Source: Streptomyces sp. WAC08241
Lineage (GTDB): Bacteria; Actinomycetota; Actinomycetes; Streptomycetales; Streptomycetaceae
Direction of reading: 5' to 3'
Assembly (NCBI GenBank): GCA_007858575.1
Contig: CP042279.1
Location: 1,240,001-1,304,000 of the forward strand
Length of the DNA stretch: 64,000 bases
How positions within the stretch are numbered: position 1 is the stretch's first letter; each line of letters opens with the position of its first letter. A program made the translations under genes and the position numbers. Under the pieces are notes generated by a model that had not been told where the DNA came from, ran no database searches, and worked only from the letters and a program-made list of their open reading frames with translations. Positions 9,920 through 19,595 of the stretch are shown in pieces.

Positions 9920-11149
9920 TCAGGCCGTCCGGACGGCCCTGGCGTCCCGGGCCCGGTAGCCCATCACCGCGGCGCCGGCGGCGAGCACCGCGACCGTGGT
10001 GAGCGCGGCCGGCAGGGAGAACCAGTCGGCGAGGAACCCGATCGAGGGCGGGCCGAGCAGCATCCCGCCGTACCCGAGGGTGGACGCGGTCGCCACCCCG
10101 CCGGGACCGGCGAGCGCGCCGGCGCGGGCCACGGCGACGGGGAAGATGTTGGCGAGGCCGAGACCGGTCACGGCGAAGCCGAGGAGCGCGGCCCAGACGG
10201 TCGGCGCGAGCGCGCCGAGCAGCATCCCCGCGGCGGCGGTCGCGCCGCCCGCGACCAGGGTGCGGGTCTGCCCGAGGCGTTCGAGCAGCGCGGTGCCGGA
10301 GAGCCGTCCCGCCGTCATGGTCAGCGCGAACACGGAGTACCCGGCGGCGGCCACCCCGGGATGGGCGTGCAGGTCCTGGGTGAGGTGCAGGGCTCCCCAG
10401 TCGGCGAGCGCGCCCTCGCCGTACGCCGTGCAGAGCGCGATCAACCCGAAGGCGAGGACCGTACGGCGCGGGGCCGGAGCGCCCGGCCGCGTACCGGAGG
10501 CGGTGGACGGGGCGGGAGGGCCTCGGGCGGGGCGGGGAGGGGTGGCGCAGGAGTACGGGCCCGGCGGCGGCCGTCAGGGCCAGGCCGACGACCGTGAGGC
10601 CGAGGAGGTGGACGGTGGGGAGAGGCTTCCGGCGAGCAGCCCGCCGAGCCCCGCGCCCAGCATGCCGCCGAGGCTGAACGCGGCGTGGAAGCTCGGCATC
10701 ACGGGGCGCCGCAGCGCGGTCACGACGTCCACGGCGGCGCTGTTCATGGCCACGTTGATGCCGCCGTACGCGGCGCCGAAGACCAGCAGGACGAGGCCGA
10801 GGGCGAGCGGGGAGCGGGTGAGCGGGGGCAGGGCGACGGAGAGCGAGAGGAGCACGGCGGTGGCGACGGTGACGGCGTGGGAGCCGTACCGGCGGCAGAG
10901 CCGCCCGGTCAGCGTCATGGTCACCACGGCGCCCGCCGACACCCCGAGGAGCGCGAGGCCGAGGTCCCCGGCGGAGGCGCCGGTCTGCTCCTTGACGGCG
11001 GGGATCCGGACCACCCAGCCGGCGAACAGGAAGCCGTCGAGGGCGAAGAAGAGGGTCAGGGCGGAGCGGAGGCGGGACAGGGAGCGGGTGGCGGTGTCTC
11101 CGCCGGAGCGCCCCGAGGCGGCCGTCCGCACTTTGTTCAGTAGCGGCAC
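9920..11149 (-). CDS. MFS transporter, 12-TM
   Basis: Major facilitator of about 410 residues. The first half starts LTLFFALDGFLFAGWVVRIPAVKEQTGASAGDLGLALL, with GRLCRRYGSHAV in the motif-A loop; the second half runs from IALCTAYGEGALADWGALHL through GYGGMLLGPPSIGFLADWF. It resembles the YbjJ-type group. Three breaks, each C5 read as C4, lie near 10619, 10530 and 10515. The start is the GTG at 11149, 6 nt after a TATCCT hexamer (minus strand, 11156-11161), so probably leaderless. Substrate unknown. Confidence 0.75.
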
Positions 11150-11351
11150 AAACTCAGGATAGGGGCGGGCGATGGACGAATCAACCGGGGCGGGGCGGTT
11201 CCTGGGGCGTACCGGGCGGGTTTTGTCTGCTGTGGGGGCGAGGCCTGGACTTGGGGGCGGGCCCGGCCACGGGGCGGGCCCCGACCGTAGTGCCGAGCCC
11301 CGGCCACGGGAGCGGGCCCTGGCGGCAGGGGTGAGCGCCAGATCGCGGGAG

Positions 11352-11497
11352 GCCTCTGGCCCCGGAGTCCGGCCCTCTGGCCCCGGAGTCCGGCCCTCTG
11401 GCCCCGGAGTCCGGCCCTCCGGCCCCGGAGTCCGGCCCTCCGGCCCCGGAGTCCGGCCCTCCGGTCCCGGAGTCCGGCCCTCCGGCCGCGAGGTCGG
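11352..11497. repeat. 21-bp minisatellite
   Basis: Six near-identical head-to-tail copies of a 21-bp unit (core GGCCCCGGAGTCCGG) run from 11352 to 11477, with a seventh degenerate copy to 11497. The only variation is CCTCT versus CCTCC and one C/T change. The unit keeps frame, and on the minus strand would encode a GPEGRTP heptad, but it lies in the intergenic gap between the MFS and ROK genes and no start or family supports translation. Confidence 0.9.
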
Positions 11498-11571
11498 GAT
11501 TCCGGTCGTGGAGGGCGGGCCCTCGCCCCCGTGAGGTCGGGGCGCCGTCCGATCATGGGAGACTCGCCCCC

Positions 11572-12794
11572 ATGAACGGCAAGGCGACGACGACCCGGAC
11601 ACGGCTGGACAGGGGGCGCAACGCGCTCGGCCCCGCGCTTGAGCTGGTGCACACCGGCAGGGCGCCGACCCGGGCCGTCCTCACCGCCGAGCTCGGCGTC
11701 ACCCGCGCCACCGCCGGGGCCGTCGCCGCCGAGCTGGAGGCCCTCGGCCTCATCCGGGTCGACTCCAACCCCGGCGCCGCCGCGGGTTCCCAGGGCCGCC
11801 CTCGCACCGGCTCGCCGTCGACGAGAAGGGCCCCGTCGCCCTCGCCGCGCAGGTCCACCCGGACGGCTTCCGGGCCGCGCTCGTCGGCCTCGGCGGCACG
11901 ATCGTCGCCACGGCCCCCGGCAGCGTCGTCGTCTCCGCCGACCCCGCCCAGGTCCTCGGGGCCGTGGTCGACGCCGGAGCGGCCCTCCTGGCGGAGAGCG
12001 GCCGCCGCTGCGTCGGAGCCGGCCTCGCCGTGCCCTCCGCCGTCGCCGAGCCCGAGGGCACCGCCCTCAACCCGCTCCACCTGGCCTGGCCCGCCGGGGC
12101 CCCGGTCCGGCAGATCTTCGCCGAGCGGGTGCGGGAGGCCGGCATCGAGGGCCCCGCCTTCACCGGCAACGACGTGAACCTCGCCGCCCTCGCCGAACAC
12201 CGCCACGGCGCCGGGCGCGGCGCCCGCGACCTGCTCTGCGTGGCCACCGGCCACCGGGGCGTCGGCGGCGCGCTCGTCCTCGACGGACGCCTGCACACCG
12301 GCAGCTCGGGCCTCGCCCTGGAGGTCGGCCACCTGACGGTGAACCCGGAGGGCCGCCCGTGCCACTGCGGCGGCCGCGGCTGCCTCGACGTCGAGACCGA
12401 CCCGCTCGCCTTCCTCACGGCCGCCGGCCGCGTCCCCGGCCCCGAGGTCTCGCTGCTCCAGCAGTCCCGCGACCTGCTGCGCACCAGCTCGGACGACCCC
12501 GGCGTCCGGGTCGCCGTGGGGAGCTGATCGACCGTCTCGGACTCGGCCTCGCCGGCCTGGTGAACATCCTCAACCCGGACCGGATCGTCCTCGGCGGCCT
12601 CCACCGCGAGCTCCTCGACGCCGATCCCGAGCGCCTCCGCGCGGTCGTCGCCGACCGCAGCCTCTGGGGCCGCAGCGGCGGCGTGCCGATCCTCCCCGCA
12701 CCCTGGACCACAACAGCCTCGTGGGCGCCGCCGAACTCGCCTGGCAGCCGGTCCTGGACGACCCCTGGCGGCCCTCTCCCGCGAACCGGTCTGA
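11572..12794 (+). CDS. ROK family transcriptional regulator
   Basis: About 408 residues. N-terminal winged helix (APTRAVLTAELGVTRATAGAVAAELEALGLIRV) is joined to a ROK sugar-kinase-like domain with GAGLAVPSAV, TGNDVNLAALAEH and the zinc motif CHCGGRGCLDVE, then LVNILNPDRIVLGG. NagC/XylR-like repressors of this type sense sugars. Breaks near 11800, 12518 (G5 to G4), 12697 (C5 to C4) and 12767 lead to the end SREPV. Ends 13 bp from the convergent SRPBCC gene. No sugar gene is adjacent, so its target is unknown. Confidence 0.8.
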
Positions 12795-12807
12795 GGAAGC
12801 CGCCCGA

Positions 12808-13271
12808 CTACTCCGGGCGTCCTTCGAGCAGTGCCGCCAACCGGTCCAGGGCCATGCGGGTGCCGGTCTCGTTGTCGGCGGCGGGGATCGCGTCCGGGAC
12901 GCCCTCGTGGACGACCAGGACCTCGGTGCCGCCGCCGTCCGGGACCAGGGTCGTCGTCAGGGTCATGGCCCCGTGCAGCAGCGGGTCCGCCGTCTCGAAC
13001 TCGACGACCTCGACGACCCGTTCGTCCGGCACCAGCTCCACGAAGCGGCCGTGGTACGTGTCCGTGCGCGGCCCCGACTTCCCGGCGCCGTCCTCCCCCT
13101 CGTACCGCAGCGAGACCCGGAAGGCGCCCCCTCGCGGGCGTCGAACCCGTGCACCCGGCAGCTCATGCCGTACGGCGCCCGCCAGCGCGCGACGGCCTCC
13201 GGGTCGAGGAGCGTCCGGTAGACGGCCAGGGGCGGGGCGTCGACGTGGCGGGACACGCGCGTGGTGTACAC
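12808..13271 (-). CDS. SRPBCC/AHSA1-type START-domain protein
   Basis: About 155 residues: RVSRHVDAPPLAVYRTLLDPEAVARW at the start, VELVPDERVVEVVEFETADP in the middle and ETGTRMALDRLAALLEGRPE at the end, the Activator-of-Hsp90-type fold. GTG at 13271 lies 7 nt from a TAGCCT hexamer on the minus strand, so probably leaderless. One break near 13131 (G6 to G5). Small-molecule-binding or stress role; nothing more can be said. Confidence 0.8.
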
Positions 13272-13364
13272 CCTCCCCAGGCTAGGACCCGTGAGGCGTC
13301 TCCGCCCGCCACCGGGGCGAAAACCGGTGGGGCGGAGCGGCCGTACGACGTACCGTTCCGCCCC

Positions 13365-14134
13365 ATGACCTCCTCCGGCTCCGCACTTCCCCCGCGCCTC
13401 GGCGGCCTCACCTTCCACGGGCCGCTCTCCGAGGCCCGCGCCGCCCGCGTCCTGGGGCGGCTCGCCGCCTCCGGCCCCGCCGACGTGCTCGACATCGGCT
13501 GCGGCTGGGGCGAGTCGCTCCTGCGCCTCCTCGACGCCGTTCCCGGAGCCGAGGGGGTCGGGATCGACATCAACGGCGAGGACCTGGCCCGCGGCCGGGC
13601 CCTCGCCGAGGAGCGCGGGCTCGCCGGCCGCGTGACCTTCGTCGAGGAGTCGGCGCTCGGCACCGACCGGGGCCCCGTCGACGCGGTCCTCTGCCTCGGG
13701 GCCGGCCAGGCGCTCTGCGACCCCGACCTGCCGTACGACCCCGCCGCCGTCCTGCGCGAACTCCGCCGGCTCGTCCGGCCCGGCGGCCGCGTCGTCCTGG
13801 GGAGGGCTTCTGGGAGCGCGTCCCCACCGGGGCCGAACTGGCCGGGATGTGGCCCGGCGCCCGCGCCGACGACCACCCCTCCCTCGGCGCCCTCGTCGAC
13901 CTCGCGATCGGGGCCGGGTTCCGGCCCGCCTGGATCGAGACGGCGAGCGCCGAGGAGTGGGAGGAGTTCGAGTCCGGCTACCGGTACGACACGGAGGTCT
14001 GGCTCGCGGCCCACCCCGGCCACCCGCTCGCCGCCGAGACGCGCGAGCGCGTCGACCGGCAGCGTTCCAGTTGGCTGAACGGCTACCGGGGCGTCCTCGG
14101 CATCGCCTATCTGACGCTGGTCGCCACGGCCTGA
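13365..14134 (+). CDS. SAM-dependent class I methyltransferase
   Basis: About 257 residues. Motif I is VLDIGCGWGESLL, followed by GIDINGEDLARGR and VDAVLCLGAGQAL. The C-terminal half is rich in Trp/Glu (ETASAEEWEEFESGYRYDTEVW) and ends GIAYLTLVATA. TACCGT at 13351 lies 8 nt before the ATG. One break near 13804 (G5 to G4). Its last 28 bp overlap the antiparallel DUF4865 gene. Substrate unknown. Confidence 0.8.
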
Positions 14135-14722
14135 GCCCCCGTCCCGGCCCGCCCCGGCCCGACGCGCCCCAGCTCCGTCCGCCCCGGCTCCGACAGGTGG
14201 AGCACCCGGAAGCGCTCGCCCTCGCCGGACGGCGCCTCAGGCCCGCCCACAGGGTGAAGGAGAGCAGCTCCCAGTGGCGCGGGTCCACCGCGAGGGCCGA
14301 GGCCACCACCCCGTCCCGGCGGGCCTCCCGCGCGTGCCGGGCCACCGCCTCCGCCACCGCCTCGCCCGGCGGGACCGCCTCCCCGAGCGGGGTCCCGCGC
14401 CGGGTCGCGGCGCGCGGCGCCGACGCGGACGCCGGCCCTCCGCGTACGCCACGCCCGTCCAGTGCTGCACCACCGGCCGGCCGAAGTCGTTCACGACGCC
14501 CTGGAAGCCCGCTCCCCAGAGGAAGGAGTTCATGCCCTCGGGCGTGACCCACAGGTAGAACGGCGCGTACTGGTTCACGGGCGAGTCCGCCCCGCGCTCC
14601 CGGACCAGGTACGCCTTCAGGCCGAGGCCCGGGAAGGCGTCGAGCAGATGGCCCCGGGTCGCCACCCGCTCGTGGATGACGCCCATGTCGTAGTCGGCGG
14701 GAAGCGTGATCTCGTACTGCAT
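14107..14722 (-). CDS. DUF4865 family protein
   Basis: Begins MQYEITLPADYDMGVIHERVATRGH and contains YAPFYLWVTPEGMNSFLWGAGFQGVVNDFGRPVVQHW, diagnostic of DUF4865, a ferredoxin-fold/dimeric alpha-beta-barrel-like family without known function. Breaks near 14437 and 14242 (G3 read for G4) lead to an end at TSVR. It lies 113 bp downstream of a same-strand TetR gene, the usual partner in actinobacteria, so the two are probably cotranscribed. Confidence 0.75.
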
Positions 14723-14835
14723 CGCGTGCACGGAACGGGCTCCGGTTCCTCTTCGGCGAGTCGGATTCGGTGGGGCGGATTCGGTGGGGGGATTCGGTTG
14801 GCCGGTTTCGGCGCGTCGGTCTCGGCGGGCCGGTT

Positions 14836-15410
14836 TCAGCGGGCCGGGCGCGGGGCGAGGAGCGCGAGCAGACCGCGTACGGCGCTGTCGAAGGACGCCG
14901 GCGACCCCGTCGCGCGGGCCAGCACGTACCCGCCCTGCACCGTCGCCACGACCGTCGCGGCGGTCTCCTCCGGGTCCAGGGAGCCGTCCAGCTCGCCGCT
15001 GTCCCGCCCCTCCCGCACGATCGCGGCGAGGCGGGCGCGCAGTCGGCCGATCACCTCCTCGACGGGGGCGCGCAGCTCCGGGTCCGCGATCACCTCGGGG
15101 TCCATGGTGAGCCGCCCCACCGGGCAGCCGCGCAGGACGTCGCGCTCGCGCAGCACGTACGCCTCGATCCGGGCGTACGCCGACCCCCGCCCTCCAGGAC
15201 CGCCCCGGCCGCCGCGTCCATCTCCCCGGCCGTCCGCCGGATCGCCGCCAGGGCGAGGTCCCGCTTGCCCGCGAAGTGGTGGTACATGCTGCCCTGGCCC
15301 GCGCCCGCCGCCTGCTGGACGGCCTTGGGGCTGGTGCCCACGTAGCCGCGCTCCCACAGGAGTTCGCGGGTCGCCTCGACCAGCCGGTCGGAGGTCTCGT
15401 TCGTCCCCAT
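14836..15410 (-). CDS. TetR/AcrR family repressor
   Basis: About 191 residues. HTH: LLWERGYVGTSPKAVQQAAGAGQGSMYHHFAGKRDLALAAI; the C-terminal domain includes VLRGCPVGRLTMDPEVIADPELRAPVEE, the AcrR-like YxiF/LmrA type. One break near 15188 (G6 to G5). Its promoter carries a 22-bp inverted repeat directly upstream of the ATG, so autorepression is likely. Leads into DUF4865. Confidence 0.85.
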
Positions 15411-15417
15411 GGCCGTA

Positions 15418-15439
15418 CTGTACATACCAGTAGGTACAG
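15418..15439. promoter_or_regulatory. Candidate TetR operator
   Basis: Imperfect palindrome CTGTAC-ATACCAGTAG-GTACAG, 8 bp upstream of the TetR start. The outer six bases are perfect complements, and TAC repeats symmetrically inside. Placed to block the TetR-DUF4865 promoter. Confidence 0.6.
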
Positions 15440-15591
15440 AAGGAAGGAGTATGGGAGGGTGGAGGTGGGGAGCGGGCGTACTCCCCGTGTCGTACGCGGG
15501 AAGCCGCTGCCCGTACGACGCGCGGGACCCCTCCCGGAGCGACTCTCGGACCAGGGACGTTTCCCCACACGCACCGAGGAGCTGGATCGCC

Positions 15592-15870
15592 ATGAACACA
15601 CTCGCCCATGCGGGTCCCGGCCCGTGGGCCCTCTTCTTCCCTCTCGTCTGGGCCGTCGCCGTCGTCGGGGTCGTCACCCTCGCCCGCCGCGCCGGGTGGC
15701 GCCGGGGCCGGGACCTCCGCGCCGGCGGGCCGGACGAGCACTCGCCGATCGCCCTGCTCGGCCACCGGTTCGCCGCCGGTGAGATCGACGAGGACGAGTA
15801 CTGGCGGCGCCTCACCGTCCTGGAGGAGCAGTTCGGCCGCGCAGCGGGCCCCAAGGGGCGCGGGGCCTGA
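15592..15870 (+). CDS. Small membrane protein with SHOCT domain
   Basis: 92 residues: one TM helix (WALFFPLVWAVAVVGVVTLARR), a basic linker, then a C-terminal SHOCT module (SPIALLGHRFAAGEIDEDEYWRRLTVLEEQF). GAGGAG precedes the ATG by 11 nt. No break. SHOCT domains mediate oligomerisation; the role of this short form is unknown. Confidence 0.75.
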   Translation: MNTLAHAGPGPWALFFPLVWAVAVVGVVTLARRAGWRRGRDLRAGGPDEHSPIALLGHRFAAGEIDEDEYWRRLTVLEEQFGRAAGPKGRGA

Positions 15871-15912
15871 GGAGTACGGGGACGGTGACCCGCCCCCGCC
15901 CGCCCGGGTCCT

Positions 15913-16513
15913 TCAGGCCCGCCTGGCCCGCCAGGACCGGGCGGGCGGCGGCCACCGCGGGGCGGGGCTCAGGACCGGTTCGGCCGGGATGCCCAGGGGC
16001 ACGGCGGGGACCCGCTCGTACCCGGTGAAGGGGCCTTCGGTCGCGGCGCCGTACACGACTTCCTCGCGCGTCTCGACGGGACCGCCCGCGGGCGGCGCCG
16101 CGAGGGTGAACCACACGACCTTCCCGTCGTCCTCGCAGGGGCGGACGCCCCAGCTCTCGCTGACCGCGCCGACGAGGGCGAGGCCCCGGCCGGAGGTGGC
16201 GAGGCCGTCGGCCGGCGCGTCGGCCGGATCGCCGAACGGGCTCCTCGGTCCGCGGCAGGCGCGGGTCGTGGTCCCTGACGGAGACCGTGAGCCGGTCGAG
16301 CAGCAGCTCGATCTCCACGGTGCACCGCTTGTCCGGCCGGGCGTGCCGGTGGACATTGGTCAGGAGCTCGGTGACTCCCAGCAGGGCATGGTCGACCAGG
16401 GCGTCGAGATGCCAGTGGCGCAGATGCGCCGAGACAATCCTGCGGACCTGTCCGATCCGCTGCGGCAGGGCGTGGAGCTCCACCGCGTAGTACCTGCTCG
16501 GTTCGCTGATCAC
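15913..16513 (-). CDS. ATP-binding anti-sigma-factor-like protein (HATPase)
   Basis: RsbW/SpoIIAB-type GHKL ATPase of about 200 residues. The N-box is in HALLGVTELLTNVHRHARP, the D-box in VSVRDHDPRLPR and the G-box in SGRGLALVGAVSESWGV, with WFTL at the last strand. Start GTG 16513 has GGGGAG 9 nt upstream; a longer in-frame ORF from 16606 looks less likely. One break near 16245 shifts the frame by two. The long Pro/Arg tail down to 15913 is uncertain. Streptomyces has dozens of these; the partner is not visible here. Confidence 0.75.
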
Positions 16514-16708
16514 GGCTGCGACTCCCCGAAGTAGTCCGGAAGAAGACGAAGGTTCGGATCTCTCGTGCGGTCCAATGGGGTGGCGACTGCAACGCACTGT
16601 CACCACCTGTCAACCCTCGGTGAGGTGATTCCAGCGTGGGCCAGGGGTGACCGTCCCGCAACTCACGGCGAACCGTGCCAGGTCGGAGGGGCGCGGTGCG
16701 CCCCGGCG

Positions 16709-17056
16709 TCAGCGTCGTCCCGCCGCCCGCTTGAGCGCGGCGAGGAAGCGGCCCGACTCCTCCGACTTCTCCGGGTCCCTCGGCTCCCCGGGGTCCGCCG
16801 TCCCGCCGTCGCGGCCGTTCTTGTGCAGCGTCAGCCGGTACCGGGTGCCGTTCACGGTCGCCACCGCCTCGTCCGGCCCCGCGAACCACGGACGCCCCGC
16901 CCGCACCGCCGTCACCGGCGCGCTGTCGATCTCGCTGCCGTAACTGGTGAGCAGGGCGAGCCGCCCGTCCTCGATCCGCACCTCGCCCGCGCGCGTCAGC
17001 GAGCGCAGCCAGCGGTTGATCTCCACGCCCCTGGCGCTGAACTCCGGTTCCTGCAT
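16709..17056 (-). CDS. Conserved hypothetical protein
   Basis: 115 residues, MQEPEFSARGVEINRWLRSLTRAGEV then LLTSYGSEIDSAPVTAVRAGRPWF and an acidic/Gly-rich tail ending FLAALKRAAGRR. It reads without a break. I recognise it as a Streptomyces-type orphan of unknown function; no domain can be named. Purine-rich GGGGCGGAT precedes the ATG. Confidence 0.6.
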   Translation of the reverse strand: MQEPEFSARGVEINRWLRSLTRAGEVRIEDGRLALLTSYGSEIDSAPVTAVRAGRPWFAGPDEAVATVNGTRYRLTLHKNGRDGGTADPGEPRDPEKSEESGRFLAALKRAAGRR

Positions 17057-17261
17057 GCCGATCCGCCCCTTCCCACCCGTTTTCCCGGGTTGCCGCTCTC
17101 AGTGTGCCGGGCCGTCCGCGACCGCACCAGTGGCCCTCTCGCACACCCTTCCGCAAGTCTTCCCTATGGAAGGTCAAAGGAACGTTTGCCCAGGTGAGAG
17201 CGGTATTGTCGGTGGGAGCACCCGGGGAGCACCCCGGGGAAGCGATCGAGGAGAAGCGCGG

Positions 17262-18477
17262 ATGAGCACCACCGAGCACAGTGCGCAGAACGGTTCACCG
17301 GCCACCCGCGGAGGCACCGCCACCTCCGGAGGCACCGCCACCCCCGGGGCCACCGTCACCTCCGGAGGCACCGCCACCGCCACGGCGACCGTCGACGTCG
17401 ACCGCAGCGACCCCGCCTACCGGGCCTGGCTGAAGGAGGCCGTCCGCAAGGTCCAGGCGGACGCCAACCGTTCGGCCGACACCCATCTGCTGCGCTTCCC
17501 GCTCCCCGAGCACTGGGGCATCGACCTCACCTCAAGGACGAGTCCACCCACCCCACCGGCAGCCTCAAGCACCGGCTCGCCCGCTCCCTCTTCCTCTACG
17601 GCCTGTGCAACGGCTGGATCCGGCCGGACAAGCCCGTCATCGAGGCCTCCAGCGGTTCGACCGCCGTCTCCGAGGCGTACTTCGCCAAGCTCATCGGCGT
17701 CCCCTTCATCGCCGTCATGCCCCGCACGACCAGCCCCGAGAAGTGCCGGCTCATCGAGTTCCACGGCGGGCGCTGCCACTTCGTCGACGACTCGCGCACC
17801 CTGTACGAGGAGTCCGCCGCCCTCGCCGAGCGCACCGGCGGCCACTACATGGACCAGTTCACCTACGCGGAACGGGCCACCGACTGGCGGGCAACAACAA
17901 CATCGCCGAGTCGATGTACCAGCAGCTCAGGCTGGAGCGGTACCCGGAGCCGACCTGGATCGTGGCCACCGCGGGCACCGGCGGCACCTCGGCGACCATC
18001 GCCCGCTACGTGCACTACATGCAGCACGACACCCGCATCTGCGTCGCCGACCCCGAGAACTCCTGCTTCTTCGACGGCTGGACCCGGCACGACCCGCACG
18101 CCACCGCCGACTGCGGCTCCCGCATCGAGGGCATCGGCCGCCCCCGCATGGAACCGAGCTTCGTGCCCGGGGCCGTCGACCGCATGATGAAGGTGCCCGA
18201 CGCGGCGAGCGTCGCCGCCGTCCGCGCCCTGGAGACGGCCATCGGCCGCAAGGCGGGCGGTTCCACCGGCACCGGCCTGTGGAGCGCCTTCAAGATCGTG
18301 GCCGAGATGGTCGCGCACGGGCACACCGGCAGCGTCGTCACCCTGATCTGCGACCCCGGCGACCGCTACCTCGACAAGTACTACTCCGACGACTGGCTGG
18401 CCGCCCAGGGCCTGGACATCGCCCCGTACGCCGCCGCTATCGAGAGCTTCCTGGCGACGGGGTCCTGGCCGGAGTGA
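17262..18477 (+). CDS. PLP-dependent cysteine synthase family protein
   Basis: Fold-type II PLP enzyme of about 405 residues. The PLP Lys is in [15 protein letters not shown], the substrate loop in [16 protein letters not shown] and the phosphate-binding loop in [16 protein letters not shown]. The family resembles O-acetylserine sulfhydrylase or cystathionine-beta-synthase-like proteins, with a C-terminal [15 protein letters not shown] 50-residue N-terminal tail of SGGTAT-type repeats precedes the core ([15 protein letters not shown]). GAGGAG lies about 12 nt before the ATG. Breaks near 17533 (one T missing: IDLYLKDES) and near 17890 (G4 to G3: DWRGNNNI). Its last 41 bp overlap the convergent SRPBCC gene. 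Confidence 0.8.
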
Positions 18478-18935
18478 GCCGCCGGTCGAGCCGGCGCGCC
18501 GCGCCCCGGAACGACCGCCCCAGGCCCGGCCGCGCGCACCGCAGCGCGAGCCGGAACGGGGCCGGGCCGTCGGCGGCCATCGTCCACCGCAGCGTCGTGC
18601 CCGCCCGGCGGGGGAGAGGGCCCATTCCTCCGCCATGGCGGTCGGCCCGGGGCGTTCGTCGTGTCCACCCGGTAGGCGTAGCGGACCCGGGGTTCGGCGG
18701 CCAGGATCGTCTCCTCCAGGGCGATCCCGCCCCGCAGCCGGACGCTGCGGCCCGTCCCGTCGCCCGTCGGGACGGCGGAGGCGAGGGCGGTGAACCAGGA
18801 GGGCGTGCTCCCCACCTCCACGGCCAGGGAGCGGTAGACGGCCGCGGGCGGGGCGGCCAGCGTCGCCGTGAACACCAGGCGGACGGGCGCGGACGCGGTG
18901 AAGTCGAGCTCCACCGGCCTCAGTCGGCGTGCCAT
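18437..18935 (-). CDS. SRPBCC family protein
   Basis: About 167 residues. Begins MARRLRPVELDFTASAPVRLVFTATL, then AAVYRSLAVEVGSTPSWFTALASAVPT and ILAAEPRVRYAYRVDTTNAPG, and after two breaks (near 18650 and 18613, C5 and C6 runs each one short) MAEEWALS and TTLRWTMAADG. Polyketide-cyclase/START fold. GGGAGG lies 9 nt before the ATG. The upstream region holds an 11-bp inverted repeat. Confidence 0.7.
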
Positions 18936-18981
18936 GGACCGGACCTCCCGGGGCGTGAGCGGAAGGAGCACCTTAACTGAC

Positions 18982-19022
18982 GTGGCGTCAACAGCACAGG
19001 AGACGGGCGGGGTTGACGCCAC
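18982..19022. promoter_or_regulatory. 11-bp inverted repeat upstream of SRPBCC gene
   Basis: GTGGCGTCAAC (18982-18992) and its exact complement GTTGACGCCAC (19012-19022) are separated by 19 bp and lie 46 bp upstream of the SRPBCC ATG at 18935. Could be a paired operator or a hairpin. Confidence 0.5.
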
Positions 19023-19047
19023 TTCCACGTTCGCGGCCACGCCCACG

Positions 19048-19119
19048 CCCACGGACTCGGCCCCGGTCACGCCCACGGACTCGGCCCCGGTCACGCCCAT
19101 GGACCCGGCCCCGGTCACG
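19048..19119. repeat. 24-bp tandem repeat, three copies
   Basis: Three head-to-tail copies of a 24-bp unit (core ACTCGGCCCCGGTCACG); the third has two substitutions. It lies in the gap between two minus-strand SRPBCC genes, next to the inverted repeat at 18982-19022. No gene is supported across it. Confidence 0.8.
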
Positions 19120-19156
19120 GCTTCGCCCACGGACACGACCGCGGCGAGGCCCGCCC

Positions 19157-19595
19157 TCACCCCTCCCGCAGCAGCCCGTCCACCGCCCGCCCGAACACCA
19201 CCCGTCCCGCCCGCGCGAGCACCGGATCCAGGGCCCGCGGCACGCCCCGTACCGCCAGCTCCTCCGTCCACACCACCCGGCAGCGCCGCCCGGCGCCTCC
19301 ACCACCTCGATCAGCGCCCAGCCCCGCACGACACGGCCGTGCTTCTCCAGACGGCAGGCGCCGGGACGGCCCGCCGACGGGGCTCCCAGCGCACGACCTC
19401 CATCGGGTCGTCGAAGGACAGCCGGCCGATCCCGGTCCGGGCGGTGAACCGGGTCCCCACGCCGTTCGGCCCCGGCGTCAGCACCCTCGTCCGGGTCAGC
19501 GGCACCCGCCGCCCGTGCGCCGGCCAGTCCGTGAGCCGCCGCCACACCTCCTCCGGCGCCGCCGGCACGGTCCGCTCGACCCGGAAGGGGCTCAC
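19157..19595 (-). CDS. SRPBCC family protein, coupled to DeoR regulator
   Basis: About 146 residues: VSPFRVERTVPAAPEEVWRRLTDWPAHGRRVPLT, FTARTGIGRLSFDDPMEVVRWE, KHGRVVRGWALIEVVEAPG and a basic tail ending VDGLLREG. Breaks near 19371 (C5 to C4) and 19292. The GTG start overlaps the DeoR stop as GTGA, with GAGGAG just upstream, so it is translationally coupled. Cyclase/dehydrase-like fold; substrate unknown. Confidence 0.75.

Noticed and set aside
11172..11652. A repeat protein encoded by the 21-bp minisatellite
   Set aside because: No start with ribosome site, no family similarity, and it overlaps the promoter of the MFS gene and approaches the ROK start.
17280..17400. [15 protein letters not shown] N-terminal repeats of the cysteine-synthase-like protein as a functional domain
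   Set aside because: Low-complexity tail ahead of a complete PLP-enzyme core; variable tails here are common in Streptomyces homologues.
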